Shown in pieces: positions 17,610 to 24,316 of a stretch of DNA of 26,317 bases. Positions within the stretch are counted from its first letter, which is position 1. Each line of letters begins with the position of its first letter. Location of the stretch: positions 1 through 26,317 of the forward strand of contig JBPCNO010000134.1 of NCBI GenBank assembly GCA_051001135.1, read 5' to 3'. A program made the position numbers and the translations under genes. The notes below the pieces were generated by a model that saw only the letters and a program-made list of their open reading frames with translations, ran no database searches and was not told the DNA's origin. Source of the DNA: CAWHMN01 sp051001135 (lineage in GTDB: Bacteria > Acidobacteriota > Terriglobia > Terriglobales > Acidobacteriaceae).

Positions 17610-17674
17610 GGGAGGGTGCGGCAAAGTGGACGGTGGTGGCTGCGCATCGGGGCTGCGTGTAGGCTGCGTCTGCA

Positions 17675-17704
17675 TTGACCCTTGCGCGCGCCTCCCGCTA
17701 TACT
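17675..17704 (+). promoter_or_regulatory. Sigma-70-type promoter for the tRNA-Gly/tRNA-Cys pair
   Basis: TTGACC (17675-17680) and TATACT (17699-17704) are separated by 18 bases, fifteen bases before the tRNA-Gly gene. Its -10 hexamer is identical to that of the tRNA-Phe promoter. Confidence 0.75.
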
Positions 17705-17718
17705 CACGGAGTAGTTCA

Positions 17719-17793
17719 GCGGGAGTAGCTCAGTGGTAGAGCATCGCCTTGCCAAGGCGAGGGTCGCGGGTTCAAGTCCCGTCTCCCGCTCCA
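17719..17793 (+). tRNA. tRNA-Gly (anticodon GCC)
   Basis: Acceptor GCGGGAG pairs with CTCCCGC, the D arm is GCTC/GAGC, the anticodon arm TCGCC/GGCGA encloses TTGCCAA (anticodon GCC), and the T loop is TTCAAGT. The discriminator is T and the CCA end is encoded. Confidence 0.97.
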
Positions 17794-17909
17794 GATAGCT
17801 GGTCTGGTCTCTACGACCTCCGGCGATCTGGCCGGCGACGAGGTTGGCTGAAGCCGGTTCCAGCCGGTGGCTTCCGCAAACCCTCCACTCCGGTGTTCTT
17901 CCCTGCTCA

Positions 17910-17984
17910 GGCGCGGTACCCAAGTGGTAAGGGAGAGGTCTGCAAAACCTTTATGCGCCGGTTCGATCCCGGCCCGCGCCTCCA
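17910..17984 (+). tRNA. tRNA-Cys (anticodon GCA)
   Basis: Acceptor GGCGCGG pairs with CCGCGCC, the anticodon loop CTGCAAA gives GCA, the T loop is TTCGATC, the discriminator is T and CCA is encoded. It sits 116 bases after tRNA-Gly and is probably transcribed with it. The degenerate mobile DNA begins right after it. Confidence 0.96.
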
Positions 17985-18569
17985 GTTCAAAGCTTACAAG
18001 TGACTCACCCGACGAACCTTATTCCTGTTCTTGAGTTCGTCCTCGATCGTGCTCGTTCGCCCTAAATCGCTCCCAATCGGGCTAGAGGGCGGAAAAAGCG
18101 GACAAAGACCGTCAGCTGCCCCGCAAGGTATTGAAGCAAAACCGTTTTCCTGGCGATTCACGGGTAAGAATATCGAAGGCATATGACCGCACCTCCGGGT
18201 ATCGCCTTATAAGGAAGCAGGTAACACAGGGAACACCCGTAACACTCAGGTAAATACAGGAGTCGTTCCCAGTGGAAATCTGCGACCTCAACAAGCCAAA
18301 TCGGAGCGCCCTAACGGCTCGCCTACGGTGGAGGGCGCTAGCGCTCCTCCACCTCCCCGCACAAAAACAAAAGCCAACCCTTTCCTGGGGAGGATGGGGG
18401 GTTAAACGATGACGGCAATCTTGAAGACTTGTTGTGGCGCTAGCAATCAAGGCCCAGGTTTAACCGCAGTGCGATCCGCTCGCCTTCAGGGGAAGGAAAT
18501 ACCGGCACACATGCTGGGCAGAGCATCATGCGACGGGAAGGACGTGTTGGCGCGATTTAGACTGGTCGC
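17985..18569. other. Low-coding stretch after tRNA-Cys
   Basis: No gene is supported. Base composition is more AT-rich than the neighbours up to about 18260. A near-perfect 27-base palindrome centred on GCTAGC lies at 18327-18353, and GTAACAC recurs at about 18210 and 18240. Short open frames on both strands (one starting at 18409) show no family resemblance. Confidence 0.5.
18327..18353. repeat. 27-bp imperfect palindrome
   Basis: GGTGGAGGGCGC (18327-18338) and GCGCTCCTCCACC (18341-18353) surround a central TA to form a GC-rich near-perfect dyad. It could be a hairpin, a protein site or a remnant of a mobile element end. No T run follows, so it is not a classic terminator. Confidence 0.5.
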
Positions 18570-19081
18570 TCAGACTGCACACGAGGCGAGATCACCGCTA
18601 ACGATGTTGTAGGAACACGAGCCACGCAACCGCGAAAGCTTCCGGTTGAGCAATTCCCCGATAAGCGCCAGTCCAAGCGAAGCAAGCTCAAGGGTAAGGG
18701 CCAGCGTGAGTAGTTTTCCCTGCTTCGCTCCAGAAGCGAAACCTATGGCGATGACAATCCCATCGAGAGAGAGATCGATGCCAATGGCAGTGATATAGCT
18801 CTTGGGAACAGATGAGTTAGAGTTGGCGGGCGATTTGCTTTCGGAACGGCTGAGAATGATCAAAGCGAAGATGGCAACACAAAAGCCGGTCGCCGTTGGG
18901 ATCGGAGACCTTCGGTGAATCAAGTCTGGAATCAATTCCAAGGCAACCGCGGCGAAACGACTCCGGCCGCGAGGTGCTGCACAGCGCTGCGGTCACGGCC
19001 ACTTGACTGGAAGAAGATTGCGACAATGGCGGCCACGATGGCAGCCCCCATTGGAAAGAGCGCATAGAGAGCTACATTCAT
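18570..19081 (-). pseudogene. ZIP-family metal transporter, frameshifted and truncated
   Basis: Reading leftward from ATG 19081, the first frame gives MNVALYALFPMGAAIVAAIV, then SSGRDRSAVQHLAAGVV, and loses the family at about 18956. One base restored at GTTTCGCC, giving GTTTTCGCC, rejoins the frame FAAVALELIPDLIHRRSP, continuing through a membrane helix and SYITAIGIDLSLDGIVIAIGFASGAKQGKLLTLALTLELASLGLAL in pieces. Those blocks match the ZIP-like permeases of about 240-250 residues that lie behind RND metal pumps. Here the match stops near 18620, so a C-terminal part is missing too. The gene is almost certainly dead. It lies 29 bases downstream of the RND fragment, keeping the ancestral operon order. 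Confidence 0.8.
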
Positions 19082-19110
19082 GCTGGAACCCTCTGCCTCG
19101 CGCCTTTACT

Positions 19111-19248
19111 TCACTCATTTATCGAGCTAGGTGGTTTTGGCTCCCACGCCAGATTGGAGCGCTTCTCGAATCGTCCGAAGCGCAGCGCCAAGGTCGGAGG
19201 TACGAGCAGGTTGAGCGCGGTCGATGTAATCAGGCCTCCCAAAATAAC
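19111..19248 (-). pseudogene. C-terminal fragment of an RND (CzcA/HAE1-type) efflux permease
   Basis: Forty-five codons on the minus strand read VILGGLITSTALNLLV, PPTLALRFGRFEKR and a short hydrophilic tail, then TGA at 19111-19113. VILGGL(I/V)TST.LNL..PTL.LRFG is the last-transmembrane block of heavy-metal or multidrug RND pumps. Upstream of 19248 the similarity breaks off, so only the tail of a protein of over 1000 residues survives. With the ZIP pseudogene it marks a former metal-efflux operon. Confidence 0.75.
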
Positions 19249-19585
19249 GCCGGGAATTACGGCACGATTGCCGGCACATCCTCAGCCACAACCACCCGGC
19301 CGGTGTATTCCGCGAATTCAGATCGATGATGAAGGAGAGATTGTTGATCTTCAGAATTCTTGATTGCGCTACTTTTTTCACTCAGAGCAGCGCGTCCCAG
19401 CGATTCTTTGCACGCCGAATTGTGACCAAAGGACTGTGGGGATTTCTGTGGGTAGACTGGCGCAAAATGATGCGAAATCGTGGGTAGTCACCACAGCCGC
19501 CGTCGCCCCATGCTCTGCCGCAAATCACTCAAAATGGGCAACTTAGAGCGATCGCGAGCGAATGTTGAAAGATGCAATAGTCTAG
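19249..19585. other. Unassigned stretch between RND and RHS fragments
   Basis: I see no gene, tRNA or clear repeat. Both strands carry frequent stops. It is probably degenerate accessory DNA joining two unrelated gene fragments. Confidence 0.5.
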
Positions 19586-20077
19586 CTGATCACCGAAGCT
19601 GTAACGCAGAGCGGCAAATTCTTATCTCTGCGCCAAACCTCCACCTACGATCCAGTGGGGCGGGTCGTGAACGAGTTCGACGCCATACCGAGCGGCAGCT
19701 CGCTTGGTTCCTTTAGCGATCTGGCGGGCAGCCTGATCGCCGACAAGGACTCGGTGACGAAGCTTCCTTATACAGTGACGAGCACGTACGACGCCGACGG
19801 GCGGCCGGTGACGACGCACTTGCAGACCACGGCCGCGTTTGGCAGCAGCCCGGTGCTCAACGAGGACCTACTGCACGTCACCGCCTACAGCCCGTTCGGG
19901 GGGATCGCGGCGGCCACGCTGGGCAACTCGCTGATCCTGGAGCAGCGCAGCTACAACGCGAACCGCGGTTGGCTCGCCTCCATCGGCGATACCACCATCG
20001 GCAACAGCGGTCCATCTTCAGCGCCGGCTACACGCAGTTCGCGAACAACAATCTCCAACCACCTTGAAAAAGGTTGA
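19586..20077 (+). pseudogene. RHS/YD-repeat protein fragment
   Basis: The frame from 19586 holds YD-type repeats, QTSTYDPVGRVVNEFDA and TSTYDADGRPVTTHLQT, followed by TAYSPFGGIAAATLGNSLILEQRSYNANRGWLASI in pieces, the usual RHS spacing. There is no start codon or signal sequence, because the front of the gene is missing. Near 20012 the reading changes frame: IFSAGYTQFANNNLQ continues in a neighbouring frame, implying one lost base. The fragment ends about 20055, close to the transposase fragment. Full RHS proteins are large secreted or surface polymorphic-toxin shells; this one cannot work. Confidence 0.75.
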
Positions 20078-20104
20078 GAATAAAATCAAACAACAGCAAG
20101 ATCG

Positions 20105-20365
20105 GATGACATCCGCCACAGGGCCAGCGGACTCAACCTCGTGGTCGCCGCCATCACCCTCTGGAATACGGTCTACCTGGAACGAGCCGCCGAGTTGCTC
20201 GGAAAGTCGCAAGCGATTGACCCCGCCTTACTCCAGCATGTCTCTCCGCTTGGCTGGGAGCACATCAACCTCACCGGGGATTACAGTTGGTACGCCAACA
20301 AGCGGGTCGCCATGGGTGGCTTCAGGCCGCTCCGCACACCCAGAACCGCTTCCTTCGGACCTTAA
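20105..20365 (+). pseudogene. tnpA: Tn3-family transposase, C-terminal fragment
   Basis: Eighty-six codons read RASGLNLVVAAITLWNTVYL, then LLQHVSPLGWEHINLTGDYSW and GGFRPLRTPR, the highly conserved C-terminus of Tn3-family DDE transposases. The rest of the roughly 1000-residue protein is absent, replaced upstream by the RHS fragment. The stop codon TAA (20363-20365) lies inside the terminal inverted repeat that starts at 20361, the close packing expected at the tnpA end of Tn3 elements. The element cannot transpose by itself. Confidence 0.88.
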
Positions 20366-20398
20366 CGTACGTAAATTTCCCTTTCTTGAGCTACCCCC
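20361..20398. mobile_element. Tn3-family 38-bp terminal inverted repeat (tnpA end)
   Basis: The 38 bases begin CTTAACGTAC, carry TTTCC at positions 16-20 and TGAG at 27-30, and end in CCCC. This is the layout of the Tn21/Tn3 inverted repeat read outward (CTTA.CGT...TTTCC...TGAG...CCCC), remembered from the family. It abuts the transposase stop codon on one side and the methyltransferase gene on the other. I found no matching opposite end in the window, so the left end is lost, diverged or outside. Confidence 0.8.
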
Positions 20399-21195
20399 TT
20401 CTGTCCGACGAGCAATGCGTAACCCAACTTGTTGTTTCGCACGGCATCTGCGGCGGCTTTAGCAAACCGCTTCGCCTGCTGGAGATCGAGCCCGGGAAAT
20501 GCGAGTTTTTTGAAGCCGATCAGGATGTCCGCCAGGAGGAGCTTGCCGCGGATCTGCTCCACCATCTGTTGAAGACAGTCGTTTCTTGTGCCACTTGCCG
20601 CGATCTCGAAACCTGCATCGACGAGCCAGCTAGCGTAGTGCTCGAGAGGCTGCGCGTCGCCGATACAGGCGACCCATGCGAGCAGCCCATCAAGGTCGGG
20701 AAGCGGGTCTGCTGCGCGCGTCAGATCGCTGATGCCTATGCTGCCGCCTGGGCGAAGCACCCGTGCGAACTCTGAGGCTGCGCTCGCCTTGTCGGGGAAG
20801 GTGCAGAAGGCGCACTCACACAGGATCGCGTCGAAGGCCGCCGGTTCAAACGCAAGCCGCTCCGCATCCCCGGTTGTGAACTTCACTCGCTGCTCAAGAC
20901 CACGCCCTGCGGACTCACGGTTCGCCTCGGCGACGTTGGCTTCGCTCAGGTCGATACCCGTGACCCGGCACCCGAAGTGCTCTGCGACAGCGAAGGCACT
21001 GGTGCCTCTTCCCGAAGCGACATCGAGCACAAAGGAGGTGGAGTCGAGGTGCAGGAGACCGGCAAGCTCGAGCGTGAGCTCGACGCCACCCGGGTGAAAG
21101 CTGTCGCCCAGCAGAAAGCGCGCGGCGTCACTGCCGTAGAGCAGCGCGCAGCACTGTTTTACCGAAGAGGTGACCTGCCTTTCCTGCTCAATCAT
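20362..21195 (-). CDS. Class I SAM-dependent methyltransferase, partner of the radical SAM enzyme
   Basis: About 277 residues. SAM-binding motif I is VLDVASGRGTSAFAVAE (about 56-72), followed by VTGIDLSEANVAEA (acidic loop), TTGDAERLAF and DAILCECAFCTF in motif IV position, then ARVLRPGGSIGISDL. Cysteines cluster at 15-16 and 125-131, somewhat like metalloid methyltransferases of the ArsM type, though I do not claim that activity. Its ATG overlaps the radical SAM stop codon as ATGA, so the two are translationally coupled. The native C-terminus ends about LGYALLVGQ; the last dozen residues (to IYVR) are encoded by the Tn3 inverted repeat, which also supplies the stop. The loss seems small, so the enzyme may be active. 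Confidence 0.85.
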   Translation of the reverse strand: MIEQERQVTSSVKQCCALLYGSDAARFLLGDSFHPGGVELTLELAGLLHLDSTSFVLDVASGRGTSAFAVAEHFGCRVTGIDLSEANVAEANRESAGRGLEQRVKFTTGDAERLAFEPAAFDAILCECAFCTFPDKASAASEFARVLRPGGSIGISDLTRAADPLPDLDGLLAWVACIGDAQPLEHYASWLVDAGFEIAASGTRNDCLQQMVEQIRGKLLLADILIGFKKLAFPGLDLQQAKRFAKAAADAVRNNKLGYALLVGQKGVAQEREIYVR

Positions 21196-22757
21196 TTCGC
21201 TGGTTCCAGGTGGATCGAGATGAGCTGCGGCTCAGCGCGTCTGCTCATGTCGAAGATGACTGCTCGCGGAGTGTACGGCGTTCCTTCGCGCTTCGCGCGA
21301 CGGCGTTCCGGCTCCATGGCATCGAGCTGCGCGCGGGCCTGTTCGCGGTATCCAACGGTGTTGTAGGAGCAGAACGGAATCTGTTTGCCGCCGGGCAGCA
21401 GAAACTCCTTGCAGCACTTCATCAGGTTCTTCTGGTTGAACGTCCACGGGTCCATGAAGTCCTGCAGCATAATCATCAGCATATTCTGTGCGATATCACC
21501 AACGGTAAGGCTCTCGGGCAGCCCACAAGCCTGACAAGAGACCGCAAACTGCTCTGCGGACTTCTGCGAGCCGGGAACGGAGGACGACGACCACAGACCT
21601 TCGAGCGCACTCTTGATTTCCAGACTGAAATCGGGCATGGCTCGGTTGGTAATGTAGTCAAGATAATCATAGACATTCACGATCCGGGAGAGCGGAGTCA
21701 CCTGGTCGCCATCGATGAATGCGTAGGTCACTGCATTGCAAGTGGGGAAGCAGCAGGGGACCGGGATGAAGTCTCCGACGACGAATCTCTTCTGTGTCTG
21801 CTCTTCGATGAGTTTGAGAATGTCCGGAATGGTCATCCGCTGCATGGGGTCGTGCTGCATATGACGGCCGGCGTGGAAGGCTGGCTGGAAATTGATGCCG
21901 CGCACCGCTGGATGCTTGATTGCGAAATCGATAATCTTGCCGATCTCGTGCTCATTCACTCCACGCTCGATTGCCGGTACCAGGGTCACGCTCAGGCCAA
22001 TCGCCGCCAGCCTGTCCAAAGCGCGCAGCTTCTCTTCGAGGATGTCTGGCTCTCCTCGAATGATGTGATAGGTTTCGGCGTCGAAGCCGTCAAACTGGAA
22101 ATAGAGCGAGGGACGGACTTCATTCAGCTCGCCGAGGAAGCGGTCGTCCTGCGCGATCCGTTTGCCGTTGGTATTGATCATCACGAACGGGATACCGCGT
22201 GCTTTGGCAGCGCGGACGAAATCGAGGATCTGCGGGTGGATGGTGGGCTCGCCTCCCGAGAACTGGATGACCTCCGGCGAGCCTTCCGTGCGGACGAAGT
22301 CGTCGAGCATTGCCTCCACTTCTTCCATGGTGAGGCTGAAACCTGGGCTGGCAGAGGCGAAGCACAAGGGGCAGCTCATGTTGCAGGCGCTGTTGACCTC
22401 TATAATGCCCAGGCAGGCGTGCTGCTGGTGGTCTGGACAGAGGCCGCAGTCGAGCGGGCAACCGTCTTTGATCTCGGTGCCGAAGGCGAGGGGGATGGTT
22501 CCGGGCTTGTTGTACCTGCCGAAGGTGGTGTACATCTCGGCGTCGCCGTAGACCAGCGCCTCGAACGGGCCGCAGTTCGGGCAACGCTTCGCCATGTAGA
22601 CCTTGTTGTTCCTTAGGAGAATCTTCGCGTCGATCACCTTGCGGCAGACCGGGCAGATGCTCCGCGTCAGTTCGTAAAAAACGTAGTCGGCGTCCCGCTT
22701 CTGTGGACTGGACGCTGGGGTTACTGCGCGGCCGTTCACTGCAAGAGGATTATTCAT
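21192..22757 (-). CDS. Radical SAM enzyme, Tes/MJ0619-like, with extra cysteine motifs
   Basis: About 521 residues. The [4Fe-4S]-SAM site is CNMSCPLC (125-132), with GGEP at 168-171. Before it lie zinc- or cluster-type pairs CPVC (35-38) and CPNC (59-62) and a CPLDCGLC block (100-107); after it come PCCFPTC (334-340), C408/C411, CC (448-449) and C463, enough for auxiliary clusters. This arrangement (CPVC front, DGCPxDCGLCPxH, CNxxCPxCFA) is that of the MJ0619/tetraether-lipid-synthase-like group, whose known members join lipid tails or act on unactivated carbons; the substrate here is unknown. It lies in one operon with sigma factor, anti-sigma factor and methyltransferase, divergent from a bufferin operon. 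The start at 22757 has an AAGG about 11 bases upstream. Confidence 0.88.
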   Translation of the reverse strand: MNNPLAVNGRAVTPASSPQKRDADYVFYELTRSICPVCRKVIDAKILLRNNKVYMAKRCPNCGPFEALVYGDAEMYTTFGRYNKPGTIPLAFGTEIKDGCPLDCGLCPDHQQHACLGIIEVNSACNMSCPLCFASASPGFSLTMEEVEAMLDDFVRTEGSPEVIQFSGGEPTIHPQILDFVRAAKARGIPFVMINTNGKRIAQDDRFLGELNEVRPSLYFQFDGFDAETYHIIRGEPDILEEKLRALDRLAAIGLSVTLVPAIERGVNEHEIGKIIDFAIKHPAVRGINFQPAFHAGRHMQHDPMQRMTIPDILKLIEEQTQKRFVVGDFIPVPCCFPTCNAVTYAFIDGDQVTPLSRIVNVYDYLDYITNRAMPDFSLEIKSALEGLWSSSSVPGSQKSAEQFAVSCQACGLPESLTVGDIAQNMLMIMLQDFMDPWTFNQKNLMKCCKEFLLPGGKQIPFCSYNTVGYREQARAQLDAMEPERRRAKREGTPYTPRAVIFDMSRRAEPQLISIHLEPAK

Positions 22758-22849
22758 CAGGAGATTGCCCTTCTTCGGGACGCCAGTGGATTCGCGCGAT
22801 CACGCTGCGGTCCTGCAGAGACCCGGGCTCACCGCATCCGCAGACTGGT

Positions 22850-23077
22850 TCAAAGATGTCGATCAAGGAATGAATGCAGTCTCTCCTCATATCCTATAGG
22901 GAGCACGAAGGTCCGTTCATCTCCGGAGATAACGAGAACCTTTCGAACGCTGTCCAGAAGTACAGAGCATCGGCGGCAATGGGAGAGGTGGCGCTCGATT
23001 TCCGCGCATAGCTCACGATCCAGGTCTCCCTCGATGTAGGCGGACATGTTCCGGGCTAACTTTTTGCACGAGACCAT
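22850..23077 (-). CDS. Zinc-finger anti-sigma factor (ZAS/zf-HC2 type)
   Basis: About 75 residues. CKKLARNMSAYIEGDLD at the front and the HxxxCxxC motif in HLSHCRRC match the putative zinc-finger anti-sigma domain that clamps ECF sigma factors in the cytoplasm and lets go on redox or metal stress. There is no transmembrane segment, so it is a soluble type. Its ATG lies 22 bases inside the end of the sigma factor gene, so the pair is translationally coupled, as usual. The radical SAM gene starts 92 bases further on. Confidence 0.88.
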   Translation of the reverse strand: MVSCKKLARNMSAYIEGDLDRELCAEIERHLSHCRRCSVLLDSVRKVLVISGDERTFVLPIGYEERLHSFLDRHL

Positions 23078-23703
23078 GGATTCATCCCTTTCAGAAGCCT
23101 GATGTGATCGCTGAAGCGGGGCCTGAACGCCGGGCTTAGCTGCTCTTGAATGCGCATCCGGGCGCGATGCACCCGCGTCTTCACCACGCCAACCGATACT
23201 TCGAGCGCCTCGGCGACCACCGCATAACTCAAATGCTGGGTATCGATAAGGATCAAGACCTCGCGGTAGATTTCTGGCAGATCTTCCATAGCCAGGCGGA
23301 CCGCGCTTCTTAGCTGCTCTTGCTCCAGCGTTTCGTCGGGCAAGTCGTGCCAGTCGGCGAACTGGCGCGGCGCCGAATCGCTATCCCTGCTGTCGTCCGT
23401 CTCGTCAACCGATTCGTACAGGTGCCTCCGGAGCCGCCGGCGATGTACACGCGCTTCATTGATGACTATCTGCACCAGCCAAGCGCGAAAACGTCGCCTG
23501 TCCTCAAGCTGGCCCAAGTGAAGGAATGCTTTCAGCGCGGCTTCCTGCACCGCATCTTCGGCGTCAGCCGCATTCCTCAAGACGGCGAATGCTGAGGCGA
23601 ACATGATTCTCGTATAGGGGCGGATCAACTCATGAAAGAAGGCCTTCTCGCCGCAGCATACCCGGGCGATCAATTCCTCTTCTACTGATGGAAAAATGCT
23701 CAC
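23056..23703 (-). CDS. ECF-type RNA polymerase sigma factor
   Basis: About 215 residues with the two ECF domains. Sigma-2 shows YTRIMFASAFAVLRNAADAEDAVQEAALKAF (seen as AEDAVQEAALKAFLHL) and WLVQIVINEARVHRRR; sigma-4 shows LPEIYREVLILIDTQHLSY and the helix-turn-helix AEALEVSVGVVKTRVHRARMRIQ. The start is GTG 23703 with GGAAAGAA just upstream. The gene is first in an operon with its anti-sigma factor, a radical SAM enzyme and a methyltransferase, and diverges from bufA. A TGTAAC-N16-CATC motif (23786-23813) faces it and a similar one faces bufA, so it probably controls itself and both operons; that is inference. Confidence 0.92.
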   Translation of the reverse strand: MSIFPSVEEELIARVCCGEKAFFHELIRPYTRIMFASAFAVLRNAADAEDAVQEAALKAFLHLGQLEDRRRFRAWLVQIVINEARVHRRRLRRHLYESVDETDDSRDSDSAPRQFADWHDLPDETLEQEQLRSAVRLAMEDLPEIYREVLILIDTQHLSYAVVAEALEVSVGVVKTRVHRARMRIQEQLSPAFRPRFSDHIRLLKGMNPWSRAKS

Positions 23704-23785
23704 TTCTTTCCAATGCTCCCAGCGAAGCTGCGCAACAACATCAAGGCCGACCGACTCTTTGTGAGTACGAACGCCTGTGGAAGAG

Positions 23786-23813
23786 GTGATGCGTAGGGAT
23801 GGCGGAGGTTACA
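23786..23813 (-). promoter_or_regulatory. Candidate ECF promoter for the sigma-factor operon
   Basis: On the minus strand TGTAAC (23808-23813) is followed after 16 bases by CATCAC (23786-23791). A GTAAC-type -35 is typical of many ECF sigma factors, including the GTAACC motif reported for Caulobacter SigF. The same words face the other way at 23848-23876. Confidence 0.5.
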
Positions 23814-23847
23814 CAGGCTCCGCGGTCCGAATAAAAACTGCGTCACC

Positions 23848-23876
23848 TGTAACTTGTCATGATCTTCTTCCATCTC
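23848..23876 (+). promoter_or_regulatory. Candidate ECF promoter for the bufferin operon
   Basis: TGTAAC (23848-23853) is followed after 17 bases by CATCTC (23871-23876), some 54 bases before bufA. It mirrors the element facing the sigma factor gene. The spacer differs by one base from the other copy, so the exact -10 is uncertain. Confidence 0.5.
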
Positions 23877-23929
23877 TGCTATAGACGCCGACCGCGTATA
23901 GGCGGCGAATCTTACCAGGAGAGATCATC

Positions 23930-24217
23930 ATGACGAATTCCATGAAGTCAATGCTTCTTGCCGCAGCGGTCACCGGGCTGGTCGGTGGCGCGTCAACCCA
24001 GTTGCAAGCTCAGCCAGTTGCCGGCCAGCTTCACGGAACCAACCCCGCGCTCTCGAGCGCCGTTGCGGGTGCTGCCTCACATGCTGCCACCGACCAGCAG
24101 AAGCCGAAGCATGCTTGTAAAGGGCAGAACGCCTGCAAGGGACAGGGTGCGGACGGCAAGAACGCTTGCAAGGGGCAGGGGAGCTGCGCGACGGACGGAT
24201 CGAAGCCCCCAGCCTAA
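23930..24217 (+). CDS. bufA: Bufferin-type secreted precursor peptide with Cys-Lys-Gly repeats (BufA-like)
   Basis: About 95 residues. A signal peptide (MTNSMKSMLLAAAVTGLVGG...LQAQ) leads to a 30-residue spacer and then a Cys-rich core, HACKGQNACKGQG, a short linker, NACKGQGSCAT and a hydrophilic tail. Three ACKGQ units and a fourth Cys are present. Precursors of this type (BufA2-like/DUF2282 neighbours), when followed by DUF692 and DUF2063 genes, are RiPPs in which a DUF692 enzyme oxidises core cysteines to thiooxazoles that bind copper in the periplasm. That chemistry is known for the family, not shown here. AGGAGAG precedes the ATG. A hairpin after the stop may set its mRNA level above that of bufB. 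Confidence 0.82.
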   Translation: MTNSMKSMLLAAAVTGLVGGASTQLQAQPVAGQLHGTNPALSSAVAGAASHAATDQQKPKHACKGQNACKGQGADGKNACKGQGSCATDGSKPPA

Positions 24218-24246
24218 AGAAGATGTAAGTTTTGCGGTCTTTTGGG

Positions 24247-24284
24247 ATTGCGGGGAAACGACGCATCTGGGTCGGCCCCGCAAT
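24247..24284 (+). terminator. Intra-operon hairpin between bufA and bufB
   Basis: ATTGCGGGG (24247-24255) pairs perfectly with CCCCGCAAT (24276-24284) around a 20-base loop. No T run follows, so it is not a classic terminator; it may stabilise the bufA end of the mRNA or cause partial termination so that precursor exceeds enzyme. Confidence 0.5.
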
Positions 24285-24316
24285 CTGTACTTCCCCTAAC
24301 CTGTACTTCCCCTAAC
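24285..24316. repeat. Perfect 16-bp tandem duplication
   Basis: CTGTACTTCCCCTAAC occurs twice in a row (24285-24300 and 24301-24316), directly after the hairpin and before the bufB ribosome site. It looks like a recent slippage duplication or a repeated binding site. Confidence 0.85.

Noticed and set aside
18409..18612. 67-codon plus-strand frame in the stretch after tRNA-Cys
   Set aside because: No family resemblance or ribosome site, and it overlaps the end of the ZIP pseudogene on the other strand.
21210..22616. 468-codon plus-strand frame over the radical SAM gene
   Set aside because: It is a shadow of the minus-strand gene, which has clear catalytic motifs; the plus frame has none.
24105..24205. 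Cys-rich peptide considered as metallothionein or ribosomal zinc protein
   Set aside because: The signal peptide and following DUF692/DUF2063/DoxX genes fit a bufferin precursor better.
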